Assembly (NCBI GenBank): GCA_018263115.1
Contig: JADFDC010000011.1
Span: 1-58,554, forward strand
From: Thiobacillus sp.
GTDB lineage: Bacteria; Pseudomonadota; Gammaproteobacteria; Burkholderiales; Thiobacillaceae
Length of the DNA stretch: 58,554 nucleotides
Reading direction: 5' to 3'
The position numbers and the translations under genes are program-made. Of the stretch, positions 6,676 to 16,298 are shown piece after piece; within the stretch, counting starts at the first letter, position 1, and each line of letters begins with the position of its first letter. The notes beneath the pieces were generated by a model. That model ran no database searches, was not told where the DNA came from, and worked only from the letters and a program-made list of their open reading frames with translations.

Positions 6676-8886
6676 ATGAAAATGCCAGCCCTGCCTTCTT
6701 CACGCCAGATCAAGGTATTCCTGTTTCGAATCCTGGCCACCGCGGCTGTCTACTATATCGCTGCGCATCTGGGTCTGTATCTCAGTGCCATGGTCAATGG
6801 CGCGGTTTCCGCGATCTGGCCGGCAGCAGGGGTGGCAGCGGCGGCTTCAATCCGCTTTCGCTTTGCCGGGCTGGTTGGCGTATTCATTGGCGCTTATTTT
6901 GCTAACAGCGGTGTTGTCCCGGAACAGTCTCTGCCCTATGTTGTTCTGGGCGTGACTCTTGGCGCCTGGCTGATGGCGTGGATTCCGCGAAAGTTAGGCG
7001 ACTCAGACTTGTCACTGGAGTCGATAGGCGATATAGCCCGTTTCTGTCTTATGGGATTGCCGGTTGGCGCAGCTGTTTCCGCGCTGTTTGGCGTGACAGC
7101 CATCCTGTATTACGAGGGCATGGGTAGCGGCGACTTCATCCGTACTTTGTGGTTCTGGTGGTCGGGGGATTTGGTTGGAGCCATCCTGCTTGCACCGGTT
7201 TTGTTGACCGCCAAATCGTCAAGCTGGATAACAGGCGCACGCGCATACTGGCTGGAGTGGGTAGCTGCAGCCGCCGCCGCGGTCGTTGTTGGTGTGATGT
7301 TGCTAGGGGGAGTGGGCGGGCAAACCATCCAGACCGCTGACTTTCTCCTGTTTCCACTGATGATGTGGGTGGCGTTGCGTTTTCCCATCGGGGCCACGTC
7401 ACTGCTGATTCTGTTCATTGGAGTGGTCCGCATTGCCGCTGCCCTTACGCAACATGGACCATTGGGGCCCATGGTCGATCTATCAACCATATTGTCCCTG
7501 CAAGTCACGCTTGCCAGCCTGAGCGTGGGCGGCCTGCTGGTTTCGGCCGCATTTTCTGAAAGACGTTTGTCGGAAATCAGGCTGGACATGCTGGCCAATC
7601 ATGATCCCTTGACCGGATTGCCCAACCGGTCCTATTTCCAGGATTTTCTCCAGCATGCCATCGCGCAATGCCTTCGTCAGGGAGGTCAGGTGTCTCTGCT
7701 GTTTATCGATCTGGATCGTTTCAAGCATATCAACGATTCCCGCGGTCACGAGGTGGGTGACCAGGTATTGCGAATTGTCGCCAGCAGGCTGATTGATACG
7801 CTTCGGTCGGATGATTTCGTCGGCCGCCTTGGCGGAGATGAATTTGCCGTGGTGATTACCCATCCCAAGACGCATCGCGGTGCAGGGCGTGTAGCCATGA
7901 AACTGATCGAAGCCCTTTCACAATCTTTCAAGGTGGAGAATGTCCGCTATGCGATTTCGGCCAGTGTCGGCATCACTGTGTGCCCGGACGACGGAAACGA
8001 TGCCAATACCCTGTTGAGGCAGGCGGATCTGGCGATGTACCAGGCCAAGCAGCGCAAGAGCGGGTTTGAGTATTTCAGCGATGAAATGAACAAGTTCGCG
8101 CATGAGCAGCTTCTGATTGAAAACGGCTTGCGCCAGGCATTGCAAAAGCAGGAATTCTCCCTGCTTTATCAGCCCAAGGTGGATTTGCGTACCGGAAAGG
8201 TGGTTGGCCTTGAGGCATTGATACGCTGGCTGACGCCAGGTGGTAAGGGTTTGACAGGGCCGGAACGTTTTATTCCCGTAGCGGAAGATACCGGCCTCAT
8301 CATTCCGATTGGCCGCTGGGCGATGCGCCAGGCCTGCAGGCAATGGGTCAGCTGGCACAAGGCCGGCCTGAATCCGCCGACGATTTCGGTCAACCTGTCA
8401 CCAAGGCAATTCAGCCAGGGCGATCTCGCTCAGGATTTGTTGAATGCACTTGAGGAAACAGGAATGGATCCATCATTTCTTGGCCTGGAAATCACCGAAA
8501 GCGCAGCCATGGACAACCCTGACATGACTCTAGAAGTTCTGGAACAGCTGGGCGGCCGCGGGATAAAGGTCATGATCGATGACTTTGGTACGGGGCATTC
8601 AAACCTGCGGCAATTGAAACGCCTGCCCATCGATACGCTGAAAATTGACAAGGGATTTGTGCGCGATGTGCTGGTAGATCGTGAGGACGCGGAAATTGCC
8701 AGTGCCATCATCGGACTGGCTCACACGCTCAACTTGCGTGTGATTGCTGAAGGTGTGGAAACCCCGGAAATTGCCACCTTCCTGAAACAGCGGAATTGTG
8801 ACGTAATCCAGGGTTATCTGATTTCCCGGCCGTTGCCGCCGGAAATTGCCCAGACTGTATTCGACAAGACCTACAACATCAATTGA
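6676..8886 (+). CDS. MASE1-GGDEF-EAL membrane c-di-GMP cyclase/phosphodiesterase
   Basis: A 736-residue integral membrane signalling enzyme. Residues about 15-300 form a MASE1-type sensor of eight or so membrane helices. The GGDEF domain has an intact G386-G-D-E-F390 and an upstream RSDD inhibitory (RxxD) site, so it should be able to make c-di-GMP and be product-inhibited. The EAL domain begins with E513-A-L and keeps NLSPRQF, EITES, IDDFGTGHSNL, LKIDKGFV and AEGVET, so phosphodiesterase activity is also plausible. Net activity cannot be predicted. The gene is monocistronic and converges on the DUF3365 gene. Confidence 0.95.
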   Translation: MKMPALPSSRQIKVFLFRILATAAVYYIAAHLGLYLSAMVNGAVSAIWPAAGVAAAASIRFRFAGLVGVFIGAYFANSGVVPEQSLPYVVLGVTLGAWLMAWIPRKLGDSDLSLESIGDIARFCLMGLPVGAAVSALFGVTAILYYEGMGSGDFIRTLWFWWSGDLVGAILLAPVLLTAKSSSWITGARAYWLEWVAAAAAAVVVGVMLLGGVGGQTIQTADFLLFPLMMWVALRFPIGATSLLILFIGVVRIAAALTQHGPLGPMVDLSTILSLQVTLASLSVGGLLVSAAFSERRLSEIRLDMLANHDPLTGLPNRSYFQDFLQHAIAQCLRQGGQVSLLFIDLDRFKHINDSRGHEVGDQVLRIVASRLIDTLRSDDFVGRLGGDEFAVVITHPKTHRGAGRVAMKLIEALSQSFKVENVRYAISASVGITVCPDDGNDANTLLRQADLAMYQAKQRKSGFEYFSDEMNKFAHEQLLIENGLRQALQKQEFSLLYQPKVDLRTGKVVGLEALIRWLTPGGKGLTGPERFIPVAEDTGLIIPIGRWAMRQACRQWVSWHKAGLNPPTISVNLSPRQFSQGDLAQDLLNALEETGMDPSFLGLEITESAAMDNPDMTLEVLEQLGGRGIKVMIDDFGTGHSNLRQLKRLPIDTLKIDKGFVRDVLVDREDAEIASAIIGLAHTLNLRVIAEGVETPEIATFLKQRNCDVIQGYLISRPLPPEIAQTVFDKTYNIN

Positions 8887-8915
8887 GCGGGTTGCCGGAT
8901 TTCTGTCTGTCTTGC

Positions 8916-9506
8916 CTATAGTGGACGGCGGATGACAATCGCGCCGCGCAAATCACCCGGCTGATATCCGGTTGCCTGATCGTTGGGATATTCCTGCTTC
9001 AGACGAGCCCTGACACCTTCAGGAATGGCTTCAGCGGCGCCATGGCAGGTCACGCACATCGGCTGCAAAGCAATGGCTTTCGCGTAGCGCAGATAATGCT
9101 TGCCACCATCCTTTTCAATCTGGGTGAATTCCATAGCATCAGGTTTTTCTCCCTTGGCAAGCCGCTCGGAAAACTGCTTGAGCGCTTCCTGCTGCCAGTT
9201 GTTCGGCGCATTCGCGGCATTGCGCAAACGGGTTCCCACACGGCCGACCTGCCAGTTCTTTTCAGCGGAAAGCTTGCCGGCAATTTCAGGCGCGACCTGT
9301 TTGCATACCGGGATGGCTGCTTCCGGGCCATTCGCGGTTAATTCCGCTTTCAGCCGACCGCCCAACTGTGTGGCCAACTGGCCAGCAACGGCGCGGGTTT
9401 CTTCCAGCGCCTTGGCGTCAACTGCTTTCTCGGCAGGCTGAAACGTCGAGCAGCCGGCAACGCTAATCGTGCAAAGTGTCAGTACGAGAGAGTAAGAACG
9501 GGTCAT
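8916..9506 (-). CDS. DUF3365 (Tll0287-like) heme c lipoprotein
   Basis: A 196-residue exported lipoprotein: the N-terminal hydrophobic stretch ends in a lipobox VAGC (C19). The mature part is a DUF3365/Tll0287-like sensor fold with one heme-c attachment site CVTCHG near residue 151 and the preceding KAIALQPM segment typical of the family. Such domains act as periplasmic redox or gas sensors, or as electron carriers. A GGAG ribosome site precedes the ATG. It lies upstream of and antisense to the GGDEF-EAL gene end; no partner kinase is attached, so it may work as a free heme lipoprotein. Confidence 0.8.
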   Translation of the reverse strand: MTRSYSLVLTLCTISVAGCSTFQPAEKAVDAKALEETRAVAGQLATQLGGRLKAELTANGPEAAIPVCKQVAPEIAGKLSAEKNWQVGRVGTRLRNAANAPNNWQQEALKQFSERLAKGEKPDAMEFTQIEKDGGKHYLRYAKAIALQPMCVTCHGAAEAIPEGVRARLKQEYPNDQATGYQPGDLRGAIVIRRPL

Positions 9507-9557
9507 CGGGTTTCTCCAGTCAGGGTGAACAATTAAATCGTGATTGATGGCCGGATG

Positions 9558-10505
9558 TTATTTCAGGTTTTCCTGTTCCATCAGCAGGTAGGTATTGTAG
9601 GCGTTTGGCCGGTTGGCTTCCTCGAATGCCGGCATGTTTTTATATTTCGACCAGTCCGTGCGCGCGTAAGCTTCCTCGAAGCTGATCAGATCATCGACGG
9701 CCTTGCCCATTTCCGAACGCAGAAAAATCAGATAGTCGCGCGTCAGGGTCAAGTCCTTGAGCGGGGTTGTGCTGGCCGCGCCGTGGCCGGGGACCAGCAC
9801 GCGCGGCTTCAATGCGATCAGCTTGTCGAGCGAGTTCAGCCAGGCTTTGGAATCCGCCTCGCCAACAAAAGGCACGCGGCCCTTGAACACCAGATCGCCC
9901 GCGAACAGCACCCGGTCTTCCTTTACCAGCATGGCCAGATCCTCGTCGCTATGGGCAGGCCCGACATGGCGGATATTGAAATGCACGCCGCCGAGTTCAA
10001 AGTCGGTATCGCCTTCCAGGAATTTGTCCGGCTCAGTCAGTTTCGTGTTTTCGTTGACCCATGGAAACAGCACTTCCTTGCGCTGCTCAAAGCGTAACGC
10101 GGCATTTTCCGTGCGGGTCTGGCCTTCCGCGTTGCGGTGCGCCCAGATTTCCGCGCCCTGTTCCTTGAAAACCTGAACGCCATAATAGTGGTCGGCGTGG
10201 TAGTGGCTGACGATGGCAATTTTGACGGGCTGCTTCGTAATCTTGCGGATGAGTCCCAGCATTTTTTGCGCCAGCGGCGGCGTGCCGAGCGTGTCGAACA
10301 CCACGACACCTTTTCGTGTGACGACGAAACCCGCGTTAGACATGAACCCCTGGTTCTCATTGGAGGCGGCGCCGGACAGGCCCTGAATGTAGTAACTGTG
10401 CGTGCCCACGCGCGTGGCTTTCATGGGCACGCTCACGCTGGTATCGACAGCTTGGACAAGACTGCATGAGAACAACAGGATCATCAAACTGAGTATTCGC
10501 GGCAT
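9558..10505 (-). CDS. Periplasmic metallo-beta-lactamase-fold hydrolase
   Basis: A 315-residue exported MBL-fold protein. A signal peptide (ILSLMILLFSCSLVQA) precedes the mature domain. The zinc motif SHYHADHYYG is complete, with further ligands in GPAHSDED and VPGHG. The organisation resembles the SoxH-like/quinoprotein-relay hydrolases found near sulfur and alcohol oxidation genes; the substrate is unknown. The start is set at the ATG at 10505, because AAGGAG sits 5 nt upstream; the GTG two codons earlier overlaps that Shine-Dalgarno and is unlikely. It is divergent from the GyrI-like gene. Confidence 0.85.
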   Translation of the reverse strand: MPRILSLMILLFSCSLVQAVDTSVSVPMKATRVGTHSYYIQGLSGAASNENQGFMSNAGFVVTRKGVVVFDTLGTPPLAQKMLGLIRKITKQPVKIAIVSHYHADHYYGVQVFKEQGAEIWAHRNAEGQTRTENAALRFEQRKEVLFPWVNENTKLTEPDKFLEGDTDFELGGVHFNIRHVGPAHSDEDLAMLVKEDRVLFAGDLVFKGRVPFVGEADSKAWLNSLDKLIALKPRVLVPGHGAASTTPLKDLTLTRDYLIFLRSEMGKAVDDLISFEEAYARTDWSKYKNMPAFEEANRPNAYNTYLLMEQENLK

Positions 10506-10545
10506 AAACACTCCTTAATTCGAGATTGAATTATAGTGGGGCAGC

Positions 10546-11124
10546 ATGTCTGTGCTATCTTCGCTGGTAAAGAAAACCGGAGAATCAGGATTGTTCAAAA
10601 AGCAGTGGCCAGCTTTTCTGCTGGCATTTGTTCTTCCTCTAATTGGCGTCTACTGGTGGTGGGGCGGTTTCAATTCGGCAACGGTTTCAGAAGGCGAATC
10701 GGGCCCCTATTTTTATGCCTATATCGAGCACAGCGGCGATATCGCCAAGCTGCCCAAAACGCAGGAAAAAGTCTTCAGGTTGCTGAAACAGGCGGGCATC
10801 GTACCAGCCGAAACTGTTACGGTCTTATTGAACGACCCCCGCAAGACCGCCAAGCCAGATCAACGGGCCAGAACTGGTTACCGCATTCCGCTTGATGCAA
10901 AACTACCCGCCGAACTTTTTAGCGATGTGCTGCCACGGCGGCGCGTGTTGTCCGCCAAAGTGCAGGCGGCAGCGATGCTGGCGCCTGGCAAGGCCTATCA
11001 GGCGCTCCACGATTATCTAAAAAAACGGGGGCTGGATATCACCCTGCCCGCAGTGGAAATCTATCGTCCGTCCGGAACGCCAACCCGGGTGGGCGAACTG
11101 ACCGTGGAAATTGAGCAGCCATGA
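10546..11124 (+). CDS. Membrane-anchored GyrI-like domain protein
   Basis: A 192-residue protein with one N-terminal membrane helix (WPAFLLAFVLPLIGVYWWW, about 21-39) and a soluble C-terminal domain. The pattern GPYFYAYIEHSGD...GYRIPL...AMLAPGKAYQALHDYLKK...VEIYR...ELTVEI is that of GyrI-like/effector-binding domains (also found in TEX264). This domain binds small molecules or partners rather than catalysing a clear reaction. It is translationally coupled (ATGA) to the CobD/CbiB-like gene, and the operon continues through the SpmAB-like gene to ppx. Confidence 0.65.
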   Translation: MSVLSSLVKKTGESGLFKKQWPAFLLAFVLPLIGVYWWWGGFNSATVSEGESGPYFYAYIEHSGDIAKLPKTQEKVFRLLKQAGIVPAETVTVLLNDPRKTAKPDQRARTGYRIPLDAKLPAELFSDVLPRRRVLSAKVQAAAMLAPGKAYQALHDYLKKRGLDITLPAVEIYRPSGTPTRVGELTVEIEQP

Positions 11125-12029
11125 TTTTTTTCAGCCTGTTGATCACGCTTGCCCTGGAGCACTACCGTCCGCTCAAGCAGCCGCTGCCGCATTATGTGAC
11201 CTACGCGCAGTATGCGCGCCTGCTGCAGGACAAGCTGGATGGTGGCGAATCCTTTCATGGCATGCTGGCCTGGAGCGCGGGCGTGTTGCCCTTGGTGCTG
11301 GCGGTATGGCTGCTGGAAACATGGCTGTCGGGGCTGGGGTCGCTGCTCGGCCTGGCGTGGAGCATCGGCGTGCTCTACTTCACCATGGGGTTCCGGTACT
11401 ACAGCCTCATCGCGGAGGAAATTGCCGACAGGCTGCGCAGCGGCAATCTGGCCGAGGCGCGGCAGATGCTGGAAAACTGGCGTGGCGGAGAGACCGCCGA
11501 TTTCAGCGAACATGAAATTGCCGCCCTGACGATCGAACAGGTATTCAGCCACAGTCATCGCCAGATGTTCGGCGTGCTGTTCTGGTTTGTGCTGCTTGGC
11601 CCGGCGGGTGCGGTGCTGTTCAGGCTTTCCTCCATTCTCTCGCGCCGCTGGACAGAAGCCTCGCCCGCGTTCAGCCAGGCCGCGGCCTCGACTTTCCATT
11701 TCATCAACTGGCTGCCCGCTCGTTTGACCGGACTGACGTATGCCGTGGCCGGAAACTTCGAGGACGCCATGTATTGCTGGCGCACCCAGCCGCATGCCTG
11801 GGCTGAACCCGAGGAGAGCATCGTGCTGGCTGCTGGCGCGGGCGCCATGGGCGTCAAGCTGGGCCAGCCGCTGAACGTGGACGGGCAGTGGATCGCGCGT
11901 GCCGAAATCGGTCTGGGGGAAGAGCCGGATGCCGACCAGATCGACAGCACTGTCAGCATGGTATGGCGCGGACTGGTGGTGTGGCTGGTGATTGGATTGT
12001 TGGTGCTTGTGGCAAGCTGGGCGACCTGA
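11121..12029 (+). CDS. CobD/CbiB (AmpE)-family membrane protein
   Basis: A 302-residue inner-membrane protein of the CobD/CbiB/AmpE superfamily. The opening MIFFSLLITLALEHYRPL, the central GFRYYSLIAEEIADRLR, the FGVLFWFVLLGPAGAVLFRL helix and the FEDAMYCWR segment are typical of the AmpE-like branch in betaproteobacteria. No other cobalamin-biosynthesis genes are adjacent, so a role in adenosylcobinamide synthesis is doubtful; the AmpE branch is linked loosely to envelope sensing. Its ATG overlaps the upstream stop, and the SpmAB-like gene begins 3 nt after its own stop. Confidence 0.7.
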   Translation: MIFFSLLITLALEHYRPLKQPLPHYVTYAQYARLLQDKLDGGESFHGMLAWSAGVLPLVLAVWLLETWLSGLGSLLGLAWSIGVLYFTMGFRYYSLIAEEIADRLRSGNLAEARQMLENWRGGETADFSEHEIAALTIEQVFSHSHRQMFGVLFWFVLLGPAGAVLFRLSSILSRRWTEASPAFSQAAASTFHFINWLPARLTGLTYAVAGNFEDAMYCWRTQPHAWAEPEESIVLAAGAGAMGVKLGQPLNVDGQWIARAEIGLGEEPDADQIDSTVSMVWRGLVVWLVIGLLVLVASWAT

Positions 12030-12032
12030 TTC

Positions 12033-13262
12033 ATGCTGAACGCCATCTGGGTGGGTTTTTTTCTTACCGCATTCCTGATCGCGCTGGCCCAGTTTTTATT
12101 CGCAGACAATTCGACAATCTTTGCCGAATTGATGAAAGCCGTATTCGACGGCAGCAAGACCGCGTTTGAAATCGCGCTGGGTCTGACCGGCGTGATGAGC
12201 CTGTGGCTGGGTGTAATGAAGGTGGGCGAGAAGGCAGGATTTCTCGAGCTGCTGACGCGCCTGCTGGCGCCGCTGTTTGCCAGACTGTTTCCCGAAGTGC
12301 CGCGCAATCATCCCGCGCTGGGCGCCATCACCATGAACATGGCGGCGAATGTCATGGGCCTGGATAATGCCGCCACGCCGCTGGGTATCAAGGCCATGAA
12401 GGAACTGCAAACGCTGAATCCTTCGCAGGACACCGCCAGCGATGCGCAAGTTTTGTTTCTGGTCATCAACACCGCTTCGGTCACGCTGCTGCCGGTCACC
12501 ATCTTCACCTACCGGGCGCAACTCGGTGCCGCCGACCCGACCGATGTGTTCATCCCGCTGCTGATCACTACTTATTGCGGCACACTTATCGGTCTGCTGA
12601 CTACGGCGTTCTTCCAGCGTATCCGCCTGTTCGACCCGGTGACGCTGCTGTATTTCGGCGGCATGACGGCGGGGGTGGCGGGGATCGCGGCATATTTTTA
12701 TTCCCTGCCGCCGGATGAAATGCAGCGCCAATCTTCGCTGCTGTCGAACTTCATCCTGTTTTCCATCGTCGTGGCTTTCCTGGGCGGCGCCGTCATTCGC
12801 AAGGTCAATGCCTACGAAGCCTTCATCGAAGGTGCAAAAGAGGGCTTTCAAACAGCTGTCACGATCATCCCGTATCTTGTCGCCATGCTGGTGGGCATAG
12901 CCGTGTTCCGTGCCAGTGGCGGGCTGGAAATGCTCACCGACGGCATGCGCTGGCTGGCGGTGCAGATGGGCTGGGACACGCGCTTTGTCGACGGCCTGCC
13001 CACCGCGCTGATGAAACCGCTTTCCGGCAGTGGCGCGCGCGCCATGATGATTGATACCATGGGCACGCACGGCGCCGATTCGTTTGCCGGCAGGCTGGCT
13101 TCCATCATTCAGGGCAGCACCGAGACCACGTTTTACGTGCTGGCCGTGTATTTCGGCGCCGTCGGCATCCAGCGCATCCGTCATGCTGTTACCTGCGGAC
13201 TGATTGCCGACCTGGGCGGAATCATCGCCGCCATTGGTGTGGCGTATTTGTTTTTTGGCTGA
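12033..13262 (+). CDS. SpmA-SpmB-type nucleoside-recognition (Gate) membrane protein
   Basis: A 409-residue polytopic membrane protein with two Gate (nucleoside recognition) domains. The N-terminal half (about 1-195) resembles SpmA, with ALGAITMNMAANVMGLDNAATPLGIKAM. The C-terminal half (about 225-409) resembles SpmB, with KEGFQTAVTIIPYLVAMLVGI and SGSGARAMMIDTMG. In Bacillus the two are separate spore-maturation genes; the fused form is common in non-sporulating Gram-negatives, where the role is unknown (transport is suspected). It sits in a tight operon before ppx (5-nt gap). Confidence 0.8.
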   Translation: MLNAIWVGFFLTAFLIALAQFLFADNSTIFAELMKAVFDGSKTAFEIALGLTGVMSLWLGVMKVGEKAGFLELLTRLLAPLFARLFPEVPRNHPALGAITMNMAANVMGLDNAATPLGIKAMKELQTLNPSQDTASDAQVLFLVINTASVTLLPVTIFTYRAQLGAADPTDVFIPLLITTYCGTLIGLLTTAFFQRIRLFDPVTLLYFGGMTAGVAGIAAYFYSLPPDEMQRQSSLLSNFILFSIVVAFLGGAVIRKVNAYEAFIEGAKEGFQTAVTIIPYLVAMLVGIAVFRASGGLEMLTDGMRWLAVQMGWDTRFVDGLPTALMKPLSGSGARAMMIDTMGTHGADSFAGRLASIIQGSTETTFYVLAVYFGAVGIQRIRHAVTCGLIADLGGIIAAIGVAYLFFG

Positions 13263-13267
13263 AAGAA

Positions 13268-14758
13268 ATGTCTTATCAAACACTCGCCGCGGTTGACCTT
13301 GGCTCCAACAGTTTCAAATTGCAGGTTGCCCGCGTGCAGGGCGAACAGCTTTATCTGCTGGATGCGTTGAAAGAGCCGGTGCGTCTGGCCGCCGGGCTGG
13401 ACAAGAAGAAGCGTCTGGACATGGACTCGCAGCAGCGGTCTATCGAATGCCTCAAGCGTTTCAGTGAACGCTTGCGAGGCCTGTCGCCAGAAGCTGTCAG
13501 GTGCGTTGGCACCAGTGCATTAAGAGTAGCGAAGAACGCTTCCGAGTTTCTCGACCAGGCCGAACAGGCGCTGGGGTTTCCGATTGAAATCATCGCCGGC
13601 CGCGAGGAAGCGCGGCTGATTTATCTGGGCGTGGTGCACAGCCTGCCGGCTTCCGGCAACAAGCGGCTGGTGGTCGACATCGGCGGTGGTTCCACCGAAT
13701 GCATCATCGGCGCCGGACTCAAACAGCAAAGCCGCGAAAGCCTGCTGATGGGCTGCGTCAATTTCTCCATGCGGTTTTTCCCCGGCGGACGCATCGAAAA
13801 ATCCGCCATGAAGGAAGCCGAGCTGGAAGCGCGACTGATCGCGCAGAGCGTCGAAGCGGACTTCAGCCGTGGCAACTGGGAGGAAGCCATCGGCTCGTCT
13901 GGCAGCATCCGCGCGGTGGCCGACCTGATCGAAGCCAACGGCTGGGGCAGCGGCATCACCGCGGACGGTATGGCAAAAGTGCGCGAGGCGCTGTTGAAGG
14001 CGGGCCATGCGGACAAACTGGAACTGCCCGGCATGCGAGTGGACAGGCGACCCGTCATCGCAGGCGGCTATGCCATTCTCTCCGGCCTGTTTGCCGAACT
14101 TGGCATCCAGAGCATGGTTCCGGCGGCCGGCGCCTTGCGCGAAGGTATTCTGTACGACCTGCTGGGCCGCATGTCCGATCAGGACATGCGCGAAGTCACC
14201 GTGGCCGAATTCGCACGCCGCTACCACGTCGATGAGAAACAGTCCGCACGCGTTGAAAAGCTTGCCTTACAACTCTTCAACGGCATCGCGCCAAAAAACG
14301 AAGCGGAAAAGGAGGAATCGCGCAGGTTCCTTTCCTGGTCCGCGCGGCTGCATGAAATCGGCATCTCCATCGCGCATTCCAGCTACCACAAGCACAGCGC
14401 CTACATCCTTGAAAACGCCGACATGCCGGGTTTTTCCCGTACCGACCAGATGCGTCTTGCCCTGCTGGCACGGGCACAGCGCGGCGCGCTGACCAAGGTG
14501 CCGCAGTTCTCGCAAGAGGGAATGCCGCCCGTGCCGGAAAGCGACCGCCTGCTGGTCTGGATGCTGCGCCAGGCCGTCATCCTCTGCCGCAACCGCGCCG
14601 AACCCGGCATCGCCGAAATGGCCGTCGAAATGACCTCGAAAGGCTACCGGCTCCGGCTGCCCAAAGGCTGGCTGGACAGCAATCCCCTGACCCAGCTCGC
14701 TCTGGAAGACGAAGCCGCCTACTGGAACGCGGTTGGGGTGAGTTGTCAGTATGAATAA
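13268..14758 (+). CDS. ppx: Exopolyphosphatase (Ppx/GppA family)
   Basis: Hydrolyses terminal phosphates from polyphosphate, and possibly pppGpp. The 496 residues have the ASKHA fold: AAVDLGSNSFKLQVARV at the N-terminus, GTSALRVAKNASEFL, the catalytic-loop region AGREEARLIYLG and VVDIGGGSTECI for phosphate 2. A C-terminal HD-like helical domain (about 310-496) includes HEIGISIAHSSYHKHSAYIL. Length fits Ppx rather than a short GppA. It is the last gene of the operon begun at 10546; ppk1, for polymer synthesis, lies 4 kb away on the other strand. Confidence 0.93.
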   Translation: MSYQTLAAVDLGSNSFKLQVARVQGEQLYLLDALKEPVRLAAGLDKKKRLDMDSQQRSIECLKRFSERLRGLSPEAVRCVGTSALRVAKNASEFLDQAEQALGFPIEIIAGREEARLIYLGVVHSLPASGNKRLVVDIGGGSTECIIGAGLKQQSRESLLMGCVNFSMRFFPGGRIEKSAMKEAELEARLIAQSVEADFSRGNWEEAIGSSGSIRAVADLIEANGWGSGITADGMAKVREALLKAGHADKLELPGMRVDRRPVIAGGYAILSGLFAELGIQSMVPAAGALREGILYDLLGRMSDQDMREVTVAEFARRYHVDEKQSARVEKLALQLFNGIAPKNEAEKEESRRFLSWSARLHEIGISIAHSSYHKHSAYILENADMPGFSRTDQMRLALLARAQRGALTKVPQFSQEGMPPVPESDRLLVWMLRQAVILCRNRAEPGIAEMAVEMTSKGYRLRLPKGWLDSNPLTQLALEDEAAYWNAVGVSCQYE

Positions 14759-15108
14759 AGTCTAGGTTGGAAACTGACTGCCTACTTGGATCTGGGATTA
14801 TTCAACGTCTGCACACCAGCGCTCGCGTGTCACCCACCCTCATCTCGTGTCGGGCAGACGTCTAACAAACCTAAACAAATCAAGACGGTGTGGTGCTGGC
14901 GGAATGGGGCTCAAAATTGATCGCCTGAAACTTTGGCTGGACAACGGCTTCGCTTGCTTCTATGAATAAATCTTCTTGGGAAGAATCGCATACCAGACAA
15001 TCAGCCAGGGAGCTCGGGTGTTGCCTGTTTATTCCAGTCACGCGGATTCTCATTTAACCCTTCTTGATGCTGGTAATGTGGGTATCCGCCAGGTATATGA
15101 GGTCCGTT
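14759..15108. other. Intergenic stretch without recognisable gene
   Basis: 350 bp between ppx and the Asp-box gene. I see no conserved coding frame, tRNA-like structure or terminator with a T-tract. A short inverted repeat TCTTC-4-GAAGA lies around 14972-14986. The sequence is less GC-rich than its flanks. It presumably holds the promoter of the Asp-box/MoaD pair, but no clear hexamer pair could be assigned. Confidence 0.5.
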
Positions 15109-16293
15109 ATGTCCAACATGATTCTGCTCGGTACCCGTAAGGGAACTGTAATCCTTGATCGCACGAACTCCACTTGGCGCCCGCGGCCCATCGAACACGC
15201 GGGCATTCCCATCTGTTACGCGGCGCGCGATCCGCGTGACGGGACGTTGTGGGCGTCTCAGGATCATGGCCACTGGGGGCCGAAGCTGTCGCGCTCGCGC
15301 GATGGCGGGGCGACGTGGGAGGATGTGCTGTCGCTGAAATATCCAAAGGGCGCGCGCTACATAGTCAAGGTGCTGCCCACGCCGGATTTCGATCCGCTGG
15401 CGCCGGCGGGGCAGCCCGAGTACGCGGACGCAACGGTATTCAAGATCTGGCACCTTGCCTTTGGCACGGCGGCGCAGCCCGGCAGGCTGTATGTCGGTAC
15501 GATTCCCGGCGGCCTGTTTGTCAGCGATGACGGCGGCGACAACTGGGCACTCAACCGGCCGCTGTGGGACCATGAAAGCCGTGGCGGCGACCTGTTCGCG
15601 GGCGATGCGACGAGTGAAAATCGCTGGTTCGGCACGCCGGCGAGCATCGATTACGGCGTGTTCGAACCGGGCATCCATTCAATTGTGATCGACCCGCGCA
15701 ATCCGGAGCATATCCATGTCGCGGTCTCATCGGCCGGCGTGCTGGAAACCACGGATGGCGGCCGCACCTGGGCGGGACGCAATCGTGGCATGTTGAATGA
15801 CTACATGCCGAACCCGGAAGCGGAGTGGGGCCACGATCCGCATTTCGTGACAGGCTGCGCCGGGCAGCCGGATCATCTCTGGCAGCAGAACCACTGTGGT
15901 GTGTTTTACAGCGATGATGGCGCGAAGTCCTGGCGCAAAGTCAGCCAGCCCGATGTGGGTGTGCATTTTGGCTTTCCTGTTGCGGTTGATGCGCAGGACG
16001 GCCGCACCGCGTGGGTGGTGCCAGCCCAGTCGGACATGGCGCGCATGGCAATTGACGGCGGCCTGTGCGTGGCGCGAACGACAGATGGCGGACAGTCCTG
16101 GCAAACCTTCCGCAAGGGTTTGCCGCAGGAAAATGCCTATGACATCGTGCTGAGGCACGGACTCGATGTAGCGGGTGATCGCCTCTGTTTTGGCAGTTCG
16201 ACGGGCAATGTCTATCTGTCCGAAGACCGGGGAGAGACCTGGCAATGCCTGGGCAACAATTATCCGCCAGTGTATTCGGTGCGGTTTGGCTGA
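15109..16293 (+). CDS. Asp-box (BNR-repeat) beta-propeller protein
   Basis: A 394-residue probable beta-propeller related to sialidases and photosystem-assembly Asp-box proteins. Six Asp-boxes are visible: SRDGGATWED, SDDGGDNWAL, TTDGGRTWAG, SDDGAKSWRK, TTDGGQSWQT and SEDRGETWQC. No signal peptide is evident, so it is likely cytosolic, and sialidase catalytic residues cannot be assigned. The start is taken at MSNMILLGTRKG (15109), which has GAGG 8 nt upstream. It is followed 5 nt later by a MoaD/ThiS-like gene, so the two form an operon and probably act together. Confidence 0.8.
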   Translation: MSNMILLGTRKGTVILDRTNSTWRPRPIEHAGIPICYAARDPRDGTLWASQDHGHWGPKLSRSRDGGATWEDVLSLKYPKGARYIVKVLPTPDFDPLAPAGQPEYADATVFKIWHLAFGTAAQPGRLYVGTIPGGLFVSDDGGDNWALNRPLWDHESRGGDLFAGDATSENRWFGTPASIDYGVFEPGIHSIVIDPRNPEHIHVAVSSAGVLETTDGGRTWAGRNRGMLNDYMPNPEAEWGHDPHFVTGCAGQPDHLWQQNHCGVFYSDDGAKSWRKVSQPDVGVHFGFPVAVDAQDGRTAWVVPAQSDMARMAIDGGLCVARTTDGGQSWQTFRKGLPQENAYDIVLRHGLDVAGDRLCFGSSTGNVYLSEDRGETWQCLGNNYPPVYSVRFG

Positions 16294-16298
16294 ACCAG

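Noticed and set aside
12096-13283. Long minus-strand open frame of 395 codons
   Set aside because: It is the antisense shadow of the SpmAB-like gene, with His/Gln/Arg-rich non-protein-like composition.
13268-14758. GppA (pppGpp phosphatase) instead of Ppx
   Set aside because: The families overlap, but the long C-terminal HD-like domain and the nearby ppk1 favour exopolyphosphatase.
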